From Stenotrophomonas maltophilia (GTDB lineage: Bacteria > Pseudomonadota > Gammaproteobacteria > Xanthomonadales > Xanthomonadaceae): DNA of 37,236 nt. A program made the position numbers and the translations under genes. The notes beneath the pieces are model-generated. The model was not told the origin of the DNA, did not search any database, and saw only the letters and a program-made list of their open reading frames with translations. Of the stretch, positions 9,113 through 19,514 are shown piece after piece (positions within the stretch are counted from its first letter, which is position 1; every line of letters starts with the position of its first letter). Where the stretch lies: contig NZ_RAVT01000017.1 in assembly GCF_013464915.1 (NCBI RefSeq), positions 1 to 37,236 of the forward strand, read 5' to 3'.

Positions 9113-9146
9113 GCCTCCACACACGTTCTCCAACCTGGATTGCCGC

Positions 9147-10040
9147 ATGACCGCTTCCACTCCTTCTTCCGCCGGTGCCCGCTTCCGTGAGGCGCTGGCT
9201 GCCGAATCGCCGCTGCAGGTGATCGGCGCGATCAACGCCAACCACGCCCTGCTGGCCAAGCGCGCCGGCTTCCGCGCCATCTACCTGTCCGGCGGCGGCG
9301 TCGCTGCGGGTTCGCTGGGCCTGCCGGACCTGGGCATCAACACCCTGGAAGACGTGCTGGTGGACGTGCGCCGCATCACCGATGTATGCGACCTGCCGCT
9401 GATGGTCGACATCGACACCGGCTTCGGCCCGAGCGCGTTCAACATCGCGCGCACCGTGAAGTCGCTGATCAAGGCCGGCGCGGCCGCCTGCCACATCGAA
9501 GACCAGGTCGGCGCCAAGCGCTGCGGTCACCGTCCGGGCAAGGAGATCGTCTCGCAGGGTGAAATGGTCGACCGCGTGAAGGCCGCCGCCGATGCCAAGA
9601 CCGATCCGGACTTCTTCCTGATCGCGCGTACCGATGCCATCCAGGTGGACGGCGTGGACAAGGCCATCGAGCGTGCCATCGCCTGTGTCGAGGCCGGTGC
9701 CGACGGCATCTTTGCCGAGGCCGCCTACGACCTGGACACCTACCGCCGCTTCGTCGATGCGGTGAAGGTGCCGGTGCTGGCCAACATCACCGAGTTCGGT
9801 GCCACCCCGCTGTTCAGCCGCGATGAACTGGCCTCGGCCGGCGTCGCCATCCAGCTGTTCCCGCTGTCTGCCTTCCGCGCCGCCAACAAGGCTGCTGAGA
9901 ACGTCTACCAGGCGGTGCGCCGCGACGGCCACCAGCGCAACGTGGTGGAGACCATGCAGACCCGTGAAGAACTCTACGACCGCATCGGCTACCACGCCTT
10001 CGAGCAGCAGCTCGATGCACTGTTCGCCGCCAAGAAATAA
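9147..10040 (+). CDS. prpB: 2-methylisocitrate lyase
   Basis: It cleaves 2-methylisocitrate to pyruvate and succinate, the last step of the methylcitrate cycle. The 297-residue protein belongs to the isocitrate lyase/PEP mutase family. Metal-binding aspartates are in MVDIDTGFG (Asp88, Asp90), and the catalytic motif KRCGH is at 124-128, in the form typical of PrpB. The ATG at 9147 is required because the sigma-54 start point would lie downstream of the longer in-frame ATGs. It is the first gene of prpB-prpC-acnD-prpF-prpD, with 36 bp to prpC. Confidence 0.97.
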   Translation: MTASTPSSAGARFREALAAESPLQVIGAINANHALLAKRAGFRAIYLSGGGVAAGSLGLPDLGINTLEDVLVDVRRITDVCDLPLMVDIDTGFGPSAFNIARTVKSLIKAGAAACHIEDQVGAKRCGHRPGKEIVSQGEMVDRVKAAADAKTDPDFFLIARTDAIQVDGVDKAIERAIACVEAGADGIFAEAAYDLDTYRRFVDAVKVPVLANITEFGATPLFSRDELASAGVAIQLFPLSAFRAANKAAENVYQAVRRDGHQRNVVETMQTREELYDRIGYHAFEQQLDALFAAKK

Positions 10041-10076
10041 GCAGTACCCTGCACCATCAAGTTTTCGGAGGGAAAC

Positions 10077-11234
10077 ATGAACGACACGACCGCAACCCCG
10101 ACCTTCAAGCCGAAGAAGTCCGTCGCCCTGTCCGGCACCGCCGCCGGCAACACCGCGCTGTGCAGCGTGGGCCGTAGTGGCAACGATCTGCACTACCGTG
10201 GCTACGACATCCTGGACCTGGCCAACACCAGCGAGTTCGAGGAAATCGCCTACCTGCTGGTGCACGGCAAGCTGCCGACCCGTGCCGAGCTGGTTTCGTA
10301 CAAGGCCAAGCTGAAGTCGCTGCGTGGCATCCCGGCCGCGGTGAAGGCTGCGCTGGAAGAACTGCCGCCGTCGGCACACCCGATGGACGTGATGCGCACC
10401 GGCGTGTCCGTGCTCGGCTGCGTGGCGCCGGAGAAGGATGACCACAACCACCCGGGCGCGCGCGACATCGCCGACAAGCTGATGGCCTGCCTCGGTTCGA
10501 TGCTGCTGTACTGGTACCACTGGAGCCACAACGGCCGCGCCATCGACGTGGAAACCGACGACGACTCGATCGGTGGCCACTTCCTGCACCTGTTGCACGG
10601 CGAGAAGCCGCAGGAGTCGTGGGTGAAGGCGATGCACACCTCGCTGATCCTGTACGCGGAACACGAGTTCAACGCCTCGACCTTCACCTGCCGCGTCATC
10701 GCCGGCACCGGCAGCGACATGTACAGCGCGATCTGCGGTGGCATCGGCGCGCTGCGTGGTCCGAAGCACGGCGGCGCCAATGAGGTGGCGTTCGAAGTGC
10801 AGAAGCGCTACGACAACCCCGATGAGGCCGAGGAAGACATCAAGGCCCGCGTCGAGCGCAAGGAAGTGGTGATCGGTTTCGGCCACCCGGTGTACACCGT
10901 TTCCGATCCGCGCAACAAGGTGATCAAGGACGTGGCCCGCGAGCTGTCCGAAGAGCAGTCGAGCATGAAGATGTACGACATTGCCGAGCGCCTGGAATCG
11001 GTGATGTGGGACATCAAGAAGATGTTCCCGAACCTGGACTGGTTCAGCGCCGTCAGCTACCACATGATGGGCGTGCCGACCGCGATGTTCACTCCCCTGT
11101 TCGTGATCGCCCGCACCGCCGGCTGGAGCGCGCACATCGTCGAGCAGCGCATCGACGGCAAGATCATCCGTCCGAGCGCCAACTACATCGGTCCGGAAGA
11201 CCGCGACTTCGTCGCCATCGACAAGCGCGTCTGA
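10077..11234 (+). CDS. prpC: 2-methylcitrate synthase
   Basis: It condenses propionyl-CoA with oxaloacetate to 2-methylcitrate. The 385-residue protein is a short, citrate-synthase-family enzyme of the prp type. Active-site histidines are in [11 protein letters not shown] and [13 protein letters not shown], and the C-terminal part contains [14 protein letters not shown] and the arginine in [14 protein letters not shown] strong GGAGGG ribosome site precedes the ATG. It follows prpB by 36 bp, so both come from the same sigma-54 transcript. A stable hairpin follows it. Confidence 0.97.
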   Translation: MNDTTATPTFKPKKSVALSGTAAGNTALCSVGRSGNDLHYRGYDILDLANTSEFEEIAYLLVHGKLPTRAELVSYKAKLKSLRGIPAAVKAALEELPPSAHPMDVMRTGVSVLGCVAPEKDDHNHPGARDIADKLMACLGSMLLYWYHWSHNGRAIDVETDDDSIGGHFLHLLHGEKPQESWVKAMHTSLILYAEHEFNASTFTCRVIAGTGSDMYSAICGGIGALRGPKHGGANEVAFEVQKRYDNPDEAEEDIKARVERKEVVIGFGHPVYTVSDPRNKVIKDVARELSEEQSSMKMYDIAERLESVMWDIKKMFPNLDWFSAVSYHMMGVPTAMFTPLFVIARTAGWSAHIVEQRIDGKIIRPSANYIGPEDRDFVAIDKRV

Positions 11235-11249
11235 TCCGCCTGCAACACC

Positions 11250-11278
11250 CATCCGGCCGGCCCTGCGCCGGCCGGATG
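11250..11278. terminator. Strong hairpin between prpC and acnD
   Basis: A perfect 12-bp stem (CATCCGGCCGGC/GCCGGCCGGATG) has a 5-nt loop 16 bp after the prpC stop. Only CTTTCG follows, so full intrinsic termination is doubtful. Partial termination or mRNA stabilisation between prpBC and acnD is plausible. Confidence 0.6.
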
Positions 11279-11331
11279 CTTTCGCCGCCGCACTGCCGGC
11301 ACCCGGCCCGCCCCAAGTACTCCGCCAGCCC

Positions 11332-13950
11332 ATGAATACCGATTACCGCAAGAACCTCCCCGGCAGCACGCTGGACTATTTCGACGCGCGCGCCGCCGTC
11401 GATGCGATCCAGCCCGGCGCCTATGCCACCCTGCCGTACACCTCGCGCGTGCTGGCCGAGAACCTGGTGCGCCGCTGCGATCCGGCCACGCTCGGCGATT
11501 CGCTGAAGCAGCTGATCGAGCGTCGCCGCGACCTGGATTTCCCGTGGTTCCCGGCACGCGTGGTCTGCCACGACATTCTTGGCCAGACCGCGCTGGTGGA
11601 TCTTGCCGGCCTGCGCGATGCGATCGCCGACAAGGGCGGCGACCCGGCCAAGGTCAATCCGGTGGTACCGGTGCAGCTGATCGTCGACCACTCGCTGGCG
11701 GTGGAGTGCGGGGGTTACGATCCGCAGGCGTTCGAGAAGAACCGCGCGATCGAGGATCGCCGCAACGAAGACCGTTTCCACTTCATCGACTGGACCAAGC
11801 TGGCGTTCGAGAACGTGGACGTGATCCCGCCGGGTAACGGCATCATGCACCAGATCAACCTGGAGAAGATGTCGCCGGTGGTCTACGTGCAGGACGGTGT
11901 GGCCTTCCCGGATACCTGCGTGGGTACCGACAGCCATACCCCGCACGTCGATGCGCTGGGCGTGATCGCGATTGGTGTTGGTGGCCTGGAAGCGGAGAAC
12001 GTGATGCTGGGCCGCGCTTCGTGGATGCGCCTGCCCGACACCGTCGGTGTCGAACTGAGCGGCCGCCCGCAGCCGGGCATCACCGCCACCGACGTGGTAC
12101 TGGCCCTGACCGAGTTCCTGCGCAAGGAACGCGTGGTCGGCGCCTGGCTTGAATTCTTCGGCGAGGGTGCGGCGGCACTGACCATCGGAGACCGCGCAAC
12201 CATCTCCAACATGTGCCCCGAATACGGCGCTACCGCCGCGATGTTCTACATCGACGCGCAGACCACCGATTACCTGCGCCTGACCGGCCGCGAGGAATCG
12301 CAGGTGGCGCTGGTGGAAAACTACGCCCGTACCACCGGCCTGTGGGCCGACGATCTGGTCACCGCACAGTACGAGCGCGTGCTGCGCTTCGACCTGTCCA
12401 GCGTGGTGCGCAACATGGCCGGGCCGAGCAATCCGCACCGCCGCTTGCCGGTGGCCGAACTGGCCGAGCGCGGCATTGCCGACGAAGCCAAGCTGGAAGC
12501 GGGCAAGGCCGAGCAGGCGCAGGGCCTGATGCCCGATGGCGCGGTGATCATCGCGGCCATCACCAGCTGCACCAATACCTCCAACCCACGCAACGTGATC
12601 GCCGCCGCGCTGCTGGCGCGCAATGCCAATGCGCGCGGCCTGCAGCGCAAGCCGTGGGTGAAATCCTCGCTGGCGCCGGGCTCGAAGGCCGTGCAGCTGT
12701 ACCTGGAAGAATCCGGTCTGCTGCCGGATCTGGAGCAGCTCGGTTTCGGCATCGTGGCGTTTGCCTGCACCACCTGCAACGGCATGAGTGGTGCGCTGGA
12801 CCCGAAGATCCAGCAGGAAATCATCGACCGCGACCTGTACGCCACGGCCGTGCTGTCGGGCAATCGCAACTTCGATGGCCGCATCCATCCGTACGCCAAG
12901 CAGGCCTTCCTGGCCTCGCCGCCGCTGGTGATCGCCTACGCCATCGCCGGCACCGTGCGCTTCGATATCGAAAAGGACGTGCTGGGCGTGGATGCCGACG
13001 GCAACGAGGTGCGCCTGAAGGACATCTGGCCGAGCGATGCTGAAATTGATGCCGTGGTAAAGGCCTCGGTGAAGCCCGAGCAGTTCCGCAAGGTCTACAA
13101 CCCGATGTTCAACGTGCGCGTGGAGCATGGTGCCGCAGTCAGCCCGCTGTACGACTGGCGCCCGCAGAGCACCTACATCCGCCGTCCGCCGTACTGGGAG
13201 GGTGCATTGGCCGGTGAGCGCACGCTGTCTGGCATGCGCGCGCTGGCGGTGTTGCCGGACAACATCACCACCGACCACCTGTCGCCGTCCAACGCGATCA
13301 TGGCCTCCAGCGCCGCCGGTGAATACCTGGCGAAGATGGGCCTGCCCGAAGAAGACTTCAATTCCTACGCCACCCACCGCGGCGACCACCTGACCGCGCA
13401 GCGCGCTACGTTCGCCAATCCGAAGCTGTTCAACGAGATGGTGCGCAACGACGACGGGAGCGTGAAGCAGGGCTCGCTGGCGCGCGTGGAGCCGGAAGGC
13501 AAGGTGATGCGCATGTGGGAAGCGATCGAGACCTACATGGACCGCAAGCAGCCGTTGATCATCATCGCCGGTGCCGACTACGGCCAGGGCAGCTCGCGTG
13601 ACTGGGCAGCCAAGGGCGTGCGCCTGGCCGGCGTGGAGGCGATCGTGGCCGAAGGCTTCGAACGGATTCACCGTACCAATCTGATCGGCATGGGCGTACT
13701 GCCGCTGGAGTTCAAGCCGGGCACCACCCGCCTGACCCTGGGCATCGACGGCACCGAGACCTTCGACGTGGTCGGCGAGCGCACCCCGCGCGCCGATCTG
13801 ACCCTGGTCATCCACCGCCGCGACGGCCAGGACGTGATCGTGCCGGTCACCTGCCGCCTGGACAGCGACGAGGAAGTAGCGATCTACGAAGCAGGTGGCG
13901 TGCTGCAGCGCTTCGCCCAGGACTTCCTGGAAGGGGCCAAGGTGGCGTAA
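11332..13950 (+). CDS. acnD: Fe-S-dependent 2-methylcitrate dehydratase AcnD
   Basis: An aconitase-like enzyme that dehydrates 2-methylcitrate to a trans-2-methylaconitate product, which needs PrpF for isomerisation. The 872 residues match AcnD length. Cluster ligands lie in SCTNTSNPRN (near residue 414) and ACTTCNG (near 480). The C-terminal swivel domain has GADYGQGSSRDWAAKG. The neighbouring prpF confirms AcnD rather than AcnA. The ribosome site before ATG is weak. A hairpin with a T-rich tail directly after the gene could reduce readthrough into prpF. Confidence 0.96.
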   Translation: MNTDYRKNLPGSTLDYFDARAAVDAIQPGAYATLPYTSRVLAENLVRRCDPATLGDSLKQLIERRRDLDFPWFPARVVCHDILGQTALVDLAGLRDAIADKGGDPAKVNPVVPVQLIVDHSLAVECGGYDPQAFEKNRAIEDRRNEDRFHFIDWTKLAFENVDVIPPGNGIMHQINLEKMSPVVYVQDGVAFPDTCVGTDSHTPHVDALGVIAIGVGGLEAENVMLGRASWMRLPDTVGVELSGRPQPGITATDVVLALTEFLRKERVVGAWLEFFGEGAAALTIGDRATISNMCPEYGATAAMFYIDAQTTDYLRLTGREESQVALVENYARTTGLWADDLVTAQYERVLRFDLSSVVRNMAGPSNPHRRLPVAELAERGIADEAKLEAGKAEQAQGLMPDGAVIIAAITSCTNTSNPRNVIAAALLARNANARGLQRKPWVKSSLAPGSKAVQLYLEESGLLPDLEQLGFGIVAFACTTCNGMSGALDPKIQQEIIDRDLYATAVLSGNRNFDGRIHPYAKQAFLASPPLVIAYAIAGTVRFDIEKDVLGVDADGNEVRLKDIWPSDAEIDAVVKASVKPEQFRKVYNPMFNVRVEHGAAVSPLYDWRPQSTYIRRPPYWEGALAGERTLSGMRALAVLPDNITTDHLSPSNAIMASSAAGEYLAKMGLPEEDFNSYATHRGDHLTAQRATFANPKLFNEMVRNDDGSVKQGSLARVEPEGKVMRMWEAIETYMDRKQPLIIIAGADYGQGSSRDWAAKGVRLAGVEAIVAEGFERIHRTNLIGMGVLPLEFKPGTTRLTLGIDGTETFDVVGERTPRADLTLVIHRRDGQDVIVPVTCRLDSDEEVAIYEAGGVLQRFAQDFLEGAKVA

Positions 13951-13957
13951 GGCATCC

Positions 13958-13988
13958 GACGGCCCGGCAACGGGCCGTCTTTCTTTGC
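13958..13988 (+). terminator. Intrinsic terminator or attenuator between acnD and prpF
   Basis: A 9-bp perfect stem GACGGCCCG/CGGGCCGTC (13958-13966, 13971-13979) encloses a GCAA tetraloop and is followed by TTTCTTTG. It starts 8 bp after the acnD stop, inside the operon, so it probably lowers expression of prpF and prpD. Confidence 0.7.
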
Positions 13989-14001
13989 AAGGAACACATC
14001 C

Positions 14002-15180
14002 ATGACCTTCCTCCCGCAACTCCGTATTCCCGCCACCTACATGCGTGGTGGCACCAGCAAGGGCGTGTTCTTCCGCCTGCAGGACCTGCCCGAGGCCGCC
14101 CAGGTGCCGGGCGCCGCGCGCGATGCGCTGCTGATGCGCGTGATCGGTTCGCCCGATCCGTATGGCAAGCAGACCGACGGCATGGGCGGTGCCACCTCCA
14201 GCACCAGCAAGTGCGTGATCATTTCCACCGCTTCGGTGCCTGACCACGACGTGGACTACCTGTATGGCCAGGTGTCGATCGACACCGCCTTCGTCGATTG
14301 GAGCGGCAACTGCGGCAACCTCAGCACTGCGGTCGGCCCGTTCGCGATCGCCAATGGCCTGATCGATCCCGCGCGCGTGCCGCGCGATGGCCTGTGCACC
14401 GTGCGCATCTGGCAGGCCAACATCGGCAAGACCATCATCGCCCACGTGCCGATGCGCGATGGCGAAGTGCAGGAAATCGGCGATTTCGAACTGGATGGGG
14501 TGACGTTCCCGGCGGCGGAGATCCAGCTGGAATTCATCGATCCCTCCGATGACGGCGATGCCGGCGCGATGTTCCCGACCGGCAATCTGGTGGACACGCT
14601 GGACGTGCCGGGCGTGGGCAGCTTCGAGGTGACGATGATCACCGCCGGCATCCCGACCATCTTCCTCAACGCCGCCGACCTCGGCTACAGCGGGACCGAG
14701 CTGCAGCCGGCGATCAACGAAGACAAGGCCGCACTGCAGAAATTCGAGACCATCCGCGCACATGGCGCGCTGCGCATGGGGCTGATCAAGAGCCTGGAAG
14801 ACGCAGCGACCCGCCAGCACACGCCGAAGGTCGCCTTCGTGGCGCCGGCGCAGGACTACGTGTCGTCCAGCGGCAAGTCGATCCCGGCCTCGGCCATCGA
14901 TCTGCACGCGCGCGCGCTGTCGATGGGCAAGCTGCACCACGCGATGATGGGCACGGCAGCCGTGGCGATCGGTACCGCGGCGGCGATTCCAGGCACGCTG
15001 GTCAACCGTGCCGCCGGTGGTGGCGAACGCGAAGCGGTGACCTTCGGTCATCCTTCCGGCACGTTGCGCGTGGGCGCGCAGGCCGGGCTTGTTGACGGCC
15101 AGTGGACGGTGACCAAGGCCATCATGAGCCGCAGCGCCCGCGTGCTGATGGAAGGCAAGGTGCGGGTACCGGCCGAATAG
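14002..15180 (+). CDS. prpF: 2-methylaconitate cis-trans isomerase
   Basis: PrpF isomerises the product of AcnD so that the methylcitrate cycle can continue. The 392-residue protein opens with the family hallmark PATYMRGGTSKGVFF and contains GNCGNLSTAVGPFAI, which includes a catalytic-site cysteine region, then GEREAVTFGHPSGTLRVG near the end. The fold is that of diaminopimelate epimerase. A CAAGGAACAC ribosome site precedes the ATG. It lies 51 bp after acnD, separated by an attenuator-like hairpin, and 71 bp before prpD. Confidence 0.96.
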   Translation: MTFLPQLRIPATYMRGGTSKGVFFRLQDLPEAAQVPGAARDALLMRVIGSPDPYGKQTDGMGGATSSTSKCVIISTASVPDHDVDYLYGQVSIDTAFVDWSGNCGNLSTAVGPFAIANGLIDPARVPRDGLCTVRIWQANIGKTIIAHVPMRDGEVQEIGDFELDGVTFPAAEIQLEFIDPSDDGDAGAMFPTGNLVDTLDVPGVGSFEVTMITAGIPTIFLNAADLGYSGTELQPAINEDKAALQKFETIRAHGALRMGLIKSLEDAATRQHTPKVAFVAPAQDYVSSSGKSIPASAIDLHARALSMGKLHHAMMGTAAVAIGTAAAIPGTLVNRAAGGGEREAVTFGHPSGTLRVGAQAGLVDGQWTVTKAIMSRSARVLMEGKVRVPAE

Positions 15181-15187
15181 TGCTCTG

Positions 15188-15210
15188 GTAGATGCCAACC
15201 TTGGTTGGCA
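15188..15210 (+). repeat. SMAG-type palindrome, variant
   Basis: GTAGATGCCAACC followed by the inverse GGTTGGCA, between prpF and prpD and therefore inside the operon. The arm sequence differs from the GCCGGCC type, but the GTAG end and hairpin size are the same. Confidence 0.7.
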
Positions 15211-15251
15211 AGGTGCACGGGCAACCGTGCACCGCAACGAGGAGATCGACG

Positions 15252-16712
15252 ATGTCCAGCAACCCCATTCCATCCAACGAGCGTGCAGCGTGGGATGCGC
15301 TGCTGGTGGACATCGTCGACTACGTGCGCGATGCGCGCATCGACTCACCGCTGGCGTTCCAGACCGCGCACCACTGCCTGCTCGATACGCTGGGCTGCGG
15401 TCTGGAAGCGCTGTCCTTCCCGGCCTGCAGCAAGCTGCTCGGTCCACTGGTGCCGGGCATCAGCGTGGTCAACGGCGCGCGCGTACCGGGCACGCACTAC
15501 GTGCTGGACCCGGTGCAGGCCGCCTTCAACCTCGGCGCGATGGTGCGCTGGCTGGATTTCAACGACACCTGGCTGGCCGCCGAATGGGGCCATCCGTCGG
15601 ACAACCTGGGCGGCATCCTTGCCGTCTGCGATTGGCTGGGTCGCAACGCGCAGGCCCTGCGCCGCCCGCCGCCGACCGTGCACGATGTGCTGCTGGCGAT
15701 GATCAAGGCGCACGAGATCCAGGGCGTGCTGGCCCTGCAGAATTCCTTCAACCGGGTCGGGCTGGACCACGTGGTGCTGGTCAAGGTCGCCACCACCGCG
15801 GTGGTCGCGCACCTGCTCGGGCTGGACCGCGAGCGCATGCTCAATGCGCTGTCGCTGGCCTGGGTCGATGGGCAGGCGCTGCGGACCTACCGGCACGCGC
15901 CCAACACCGGCTCGCGCAAGAGCTGGGCGGCCGGCGATGCCACCAGTCGTGGCGTGCGCCTGGCGCTGATGGCGGCCAGTGGCGAGATGGGCTATCCCAG
16001 CGTATTGAGTGCACCGACATGGGGTTTCGAGGCCGTATCCATGCACGGCCAGGCGTTGACGCTGGGGCGGCCGCTGGGCAGCTACGTGATGGAGAACGTG
16101 CTGTTCAAGATCAGCTACCCGGCCGAATTCCATGGCCAGACCGCAGTGGAGGCAGCGATCATGCTGCACCAGCAGCTGCGCGCGATGGGGCGGCGGGTCG
16201 AGGACATCGCGCATATCGCCATCCGCACCCAGGAGGCCTGCATCCGCATCATCGACAAGCAGGGGCCGCTGCATAATCCGGCCGACCGCGACCACTGCGT
16301 GCAGTACATGGTCGCCATCGCACTGCTGCACGGGCGGCTGGTGGCCGAGGACTACGAGGATGACGTGGCCGCCGATCCACGCATCGACGCACTGCGCGCG
16401 AAGATGGCCTGCCATGAAGACCCGCAGCTCAGCGCCGATTACCTGGACGCCGACAAGCGCAGCATCGCCAACGGCCTGAGCGTGCGCTTCACCGATGGCG
16501 CTGAACTGCCCGAGGTGCTGGTGGAGTATCCGCTCGGCCACGCGCGCCGACGTGGGGAGGGCATTCCGCTGCTGATGGACAAGTTCCGCCGGCACCTGGC
16601 CCACCGCTTCCCGACCGTCCAGCAGCAGCGCATCCTGGCCGCATCGCTGGACCCGGTGGCGCTGGCGGCGATGCCGGTGACCGACTACGTGGACCTGTAC
16701 CTGCCGGGGTGA
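15252..16712 (+). CDS. prpD: 2-methylcitrate dehydratase, MmgE/PrpD family
   Basis: A cofactor-independent 2-methylcitrate dehydratase of 486 residues, full length for PrpD. Family blocks visible are the N-terminal [36 protein letters not shown], and [14 protein letters not shown], followed by [17 protein letters not shown]. The start is the ATG after GAGGAG, giving MSSNPIPS; a longer in-frame ATG reads through the SMAG repeat. Its presence beside acnD-prpF is notable because either PrpD or AcnD+PrpF is normally enough for this step. Confidence 0.95.
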   Translation: MSSNPIPSNERAAWDALLVDIVDYVRDARIDSPLAFQTAHHCLLDTLGCGLEALSFPACSKLLGPLVPGISVVNGARVPGTHYVLDPVQAAFNLGAMVRWLDFNDTWLAAEWGHPSDNLGGILAVCDWLGRNAQALRRPPPTVHDVLLAMIKAHEIQGVLALQNSFNRVGLDHVVLVKVATTAVVAHLLGLDRERMLNALSLAWVDGQALRTYRHAPNTGSRKSWAAGDATSRGVRLALMAASGEMGYPSVLSAPTWGFEAVSMHGQALTLGRPLGSYVMENVLFKISYPAEFHGQTAVEAAIMLHQQLRAMGRRVEDIAHIAIRTQEACIRIIDKQGPLHNPADRDHCVQYMVAIALLHGRLVAEDYEDDVAADPRIDALRAKMACHEDPQLSADYLDADKRSIANGLSVRFTDGAELPEVLVEYPLGHARRRGEGIPLLMDKFRRHLAHRFPTVQQQRILAASLDPVALAAMPVTDYVDLYLPG

Positions 16713-16720
16713 GGGGCGGG

Positions 16721-16742
16721 GTAGTGCCGGCCGCTGGCCGGC
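16721..16742 (+). repeat. SMAG-type palindrome
   Basis: GTAGTGCCGGCC and its inverse GGCCGGC lie in the 41-bp gap between the convergent prpD and chemoreceptor genes, where the hairpin could act on either transcript. Confidence 0.85.
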
Positions 16743-16753
16743 AACCGGATCAC

Positions 16754-18874
16754 TCACGCCGCGCGCGCCAGCGCGTCCTTCGCTGCCGTTGTGGTCGACA
16801 GATCAAACACATCCACCGCATTGATCAACCGGTTCGCCTGCTGTTCCAGGCTGCGTGCGGCGGCACTGGCTTCTTCCACCAGCGCAGCGTTCTGCTGGGT
16901 GGTGCCATCCATCTGGATCACCGTCTGGCTGACCTGTTCGATGCCCGCACTCTGTTCCTGCGAGGCTGCGGAGATCTCGGCCATGATGTCGGTCACGCGC
17001 TGCACCGACGCCACGATCTCGGCCATGGTGTGGCCGGCCTCGCGCACGCGCTGCGCGCCGTGGCCAACCTGTTCCACCGAGGCCTCGATCAGTGCCTTGA
17101 TCTCCTTGGCGGCCCCGGCCGAGCGCTGTGCCAGCGTGCGCACTTCGCTGGCCACCACGGCGAAGCCACGGCCCTGTTCGCCAGCGCGTGCCGCTTCCAC
17201 CGCCGCGTTCAGCGCCAGGATGTTGGTCTGGAATGCGATGCCATCGATCACGCTGATGATCTCGGCAATCTGCCGCGACGAGGTCTCGATCGCGCCCATC
17301 GTCGCCACCACCTGGCCGACCACGCTGCCGCCCTGCGAGGCCACCGTGTGCGCGCCGATGGCCAGCTGGTTGGCCTGGCGTGCGTGCTCGGCGTTCTGGC
17401 GCACGGTGGAGGTCAGTTCCTCCATCGATGCGGCGGTCTCTTCCAGATTGGCCGCCTGCTGTTCGGTACGGCGCGACAGGTCGTTGTTGCCGGCGGCGAT
17501 CTCTGCGGCAGCGGTATGGATGTTGCCGGAGGCGTGCTTGATGTCGGTGACGATGGTCGCCAACTGTGCAGCCGTGGTGTTGGCGTCGCCTGCAATGCGT
17601 GCGAACACGCCCTGGAAATCGCCGTGCATGCGAGCGCCGAGGCGGCCGTCGGCAATCGCGCGGAGCATGCTGGAAACCTCGCCCAGGTTCAGCTCGGTGG
17701 TCTGCATCAGGCGGTTCAGGCCGTCGACCATCGCGCGGAAATCATGCTCGAAGCGTGCGCTGTCGCCGCGCTGGCTGAAGTCACCTGCGGCAGCGGCTTC
17801 GGCCAGGCGGCGGATCTCGCCGTTGATCACACCGAGATTGGCCTTGGCCGTATCCAATGCGTTGGTGATCACGGCCTTCTCGCCGGGCAGGCGTTCCATG
17901 TCCTGGCTGAGGTCACCGATGGCGTAGCGGCCCATGATCGCGATTGCACGCAGCTTTACCTGGATATGTGCATCGACCAGTGCATTGCTGTCGGCGACCA
18001 TTTCGCCGAATGCGCCCGGGAACGCACTGGCATCCATGCGATGGCTGATGGTGCCGGCGTCATGCGCCTGCGCCATCGTCGCCTGTGCGTCCAGCACGCC
18101 GCGCAGCGTGGACTGCACCGCCTGCATCGCCTGTGCGAGGCGACCGATCTCGTCGCGGCTGCGCACCTGCACCACGTGCTGCAGATCACCGGCAGCCACG
18201 GCACGTGCAGCGGCTTCCACCGCCAGCACCGGCTGCACCACCGCACGCCGCAGCCACCAGGCCAGGCCCATCAGCAACAGCACGGCGGCCAGCACGGTCA
18301 GCGCTGCGCACATCAGCAGTGTCTGCCGCGCCTGCTGCGACCGTGCCGCCACGGCGGCCTCTGACACCTGCGTGGCATGCGTGCTTAATGCATCCAGTGC
18401 GGTAGCCACCGGGCGATCCTTGCCACGCACGAGGTTGTCGCCGGCGGCGGGATCGTAGCCGGCCTCCGCAAACGCCTGCAGGGCGGCGTGGTAGTCCTTC
18501 TGCAGCTGCGTGTGCAGGCCGATGAAGGACTGTGCCAGTTCACGGGTGCGCGTGTCCGGGCTGGCTGCGAGGCCCTTGGCCAGCTGCTCGACCAGGTGGC
18601 CCTCGCTGTCGAAGGCGTCCAGATGGCGCTGGCGCAGTGCGTCGTCGTGGCCGCGCAGCAGCACGTTCTTCCATTCCTGCACCTGGCCGCGGAACTCGCG
18701 CTGCAGGCGTTCGGCGTCGCGGCTGTGCGCGACTTCGGGCGGAACCTCGGTGGAAAGCTTCAACCAGGCGGAGGCCAGGCCCGCCAGAGCGCACAGCAGG
18801 ACCACGGCAAGACCAACGGAAACCGCGCCGAGCAGCTTGGACTGCAGGCGCGGAGCACGGACAGACGCATTCAT
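16754..18874 (-). CDS. Methyl-accepting chemotaxis protein
   Basis: A 706-residue inner-membrane chemoreceptor. Membrane helix 1 is near 13-37 and helix 2 near 186-208, enclosing a periplasmic helical ligand domain of about 150 residues. A HAMP domain follows helix 2 ([14 protein letters not shown]), then a linker that appears to hold further HAMP-like repeats (300-420). The cytoplasmic signalling hairpin has its conserved tip near [23 protein letters not shown] and ends at [16 protein letters not shown]. No NWETF-type CheR/CheB docking pentapeptide is present at the C-terminus. The ligand cannot be predicted. It is monocistronic and divergent from the Rrf2 regulator. Confidence 0.93.
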   Translation of the reverse strand: MNASVRAPRLQSKLLGAVSVGLAVVLLCALAGLASAWLKLSTEVPPEVAHSRDAERLQREFRGQVQEWKNVLLRGHDDALRQRHLDAFDSEGHLVEQLAKGLAASPDTRTRELAQSFIGLHTQLQKDYHAALQAFAEAGYDPAAGDNLVRGKDRPVATALDALSTHATQVSEAAVAARSQQARQTLLMCAALTVLAAVLLLMGLAWWLRRAVVQPVLAVEAAARAVAAGDLQHVVQVRSRDEIGRLAQAMQAVQSTLRGVLDAQATMAQAHDAGTISHRMDASAFPGAFGEMVADSNALVDAHIQVKLRAIAIMGRYAIGDLSQDMERLPGEKAVITNALDTAKANLGVINGEIRRLAEAAAAGDFSQRGDSARFEHDFRAMVDGLNRLMQTTELNLGEVSSMLRAIADGRLGARMHGDFQGVFARIAGDANTTAAQLATIVTDIKHASGNIHTAAAEIAAGNNDLSRRTEQQAANLEETAASMEELTSTVRQNAEHARQANQLAIGAHTVASQGGSVVGQVVATMGAIETSSRQIAEIISVIDGIAFQTNILALNAAVEAARAGEQGRGFAVVASEVRTLAQRSAGAAKEIKALIEASVEQVGHGAQRVREAGHTMAEIVASVQRVTDIMAEISAASQEQSAGIEQVSQTVIQMDGTTQQNAALVEEASAAARSLEQQANRLINAVDVFDLSTTTAAKDALARAA

Positions 18875-19040
18875 GGGGAGGGACTCTCGGGAAGGGGCGA
18901 TTCGGTATCGACCGGTGCCACTTTCCTCTGAAGTGCGACTTGGATCACATTCCCGTTTCGTTTAGTGATGTGAAGGAGATATTTCATAGGACAAATGTGT
19001 CCATATGGAACGAAAGCAGACCCTCGACAGGGGATTTAAA

Positions 19041-19059
19041 TGTAACTATTGTTGTTACA
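19041..19059 (+). promoter_or_regulatory. Candidate operator of the Rrf2 regulator
   Basis: TGTAAC-N7-GTTACA is a perfect inverted repeat whose last base is the A of the chosen ATG. Binding by the Rrf2 protein would block its own initiation and that of the co-transcribed flavoprotein. Autoregulation is inferred from position and symmetry. Confidence 0.6.
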
Positions 19060-19514
19060 TGAAATCCGCGAATCCCCTTTCCGACGCCCTGCACGTGATG
19101 GCGCATCTGGTCGGCCATGCCGCCCCGCGCACCTCCGAGCAGCTGGCGTCGTGCCTGCCGACCCATCCGGTGGTGATCCGCCGCCTGCTGGCACAGCTGC
19201 ACAAGGCCGGCCTGGTGCGCAGCACCCGTGGTCATGGCGGCGGCAGCCAGCTGGCCCGCGATGCGGCGGCCATCACGCTGCATGACATCTACCTGGCCGT
19301 GGGCGCACCACCGCTGGTGCAGGTCGGTACCCGCGACGCCGGTGGCGGCTGCCCGATCCAGCAGCTGGTCAACAGCGCCCTGCTCGAGGGTGCTCGCGAG
19401 GCGCAGCGGCTGCTCGAAGCGCGGCTGCAGGCGACCGCGCTGGACCAGCTCGGCGCCGACTTCGCCCGCCATCTCGCCCATCACCGTTCCCTGGAAGGTC
19501 ACCATGAATCCTGA
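19059..19514 (+). CDS. Rrf2-family transcriptional regulator, cluster-less type
   Basis: This 151-residue protein has the N-terminal winged helix of Rrf2 regulators: SDALHVMAHL, TSEQLASCLPTHPVVIRRLLAQLHKAGLVRSTRGHGGG. It has only Cys32 and Cys98 and lacks the three-cysteine cluster-binding motif of IscR or NsrR, so it probably responds to something other than an Fe-S cluster, perhaps thiol redox state as in YwnA-like members. The start is the ATG giving MKSANPL. A longer ATG (19005) exists, but its 18 extra residues read through the operator. It overlaps the following oxidoreductase by 11 bp, pointing to that gene as its target. Confidence 0.87.
   Translation: MKSANPLSDALHVMAHLVGHAAPRTSEQLASCLPTHPVVIRRLLAQLHKAGLVRSTRGHGGGSQLARDAAAITLHDIYLAVGAPPLVQVGTRDAGGGCPIQQLVNSALLEGAREAQRLLEARLQATALDQLGADFARHLAHHRSLEGHHES

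Noticed and set aside
9051..11333. A 760-codon minus-strand open frame opposite prpB-prpC
   Set aside because: It is a shadow of two well-supported genes with no recognisable protein features.
11164..15447. A 1427-codon open frame on the minus strand
   Set aside because: It is antisense to prpC, acnD and prpF, all of which have clear family motifs. Long antisense frames are expected at this GC content, and its translation has low complexity and no domain pattern.
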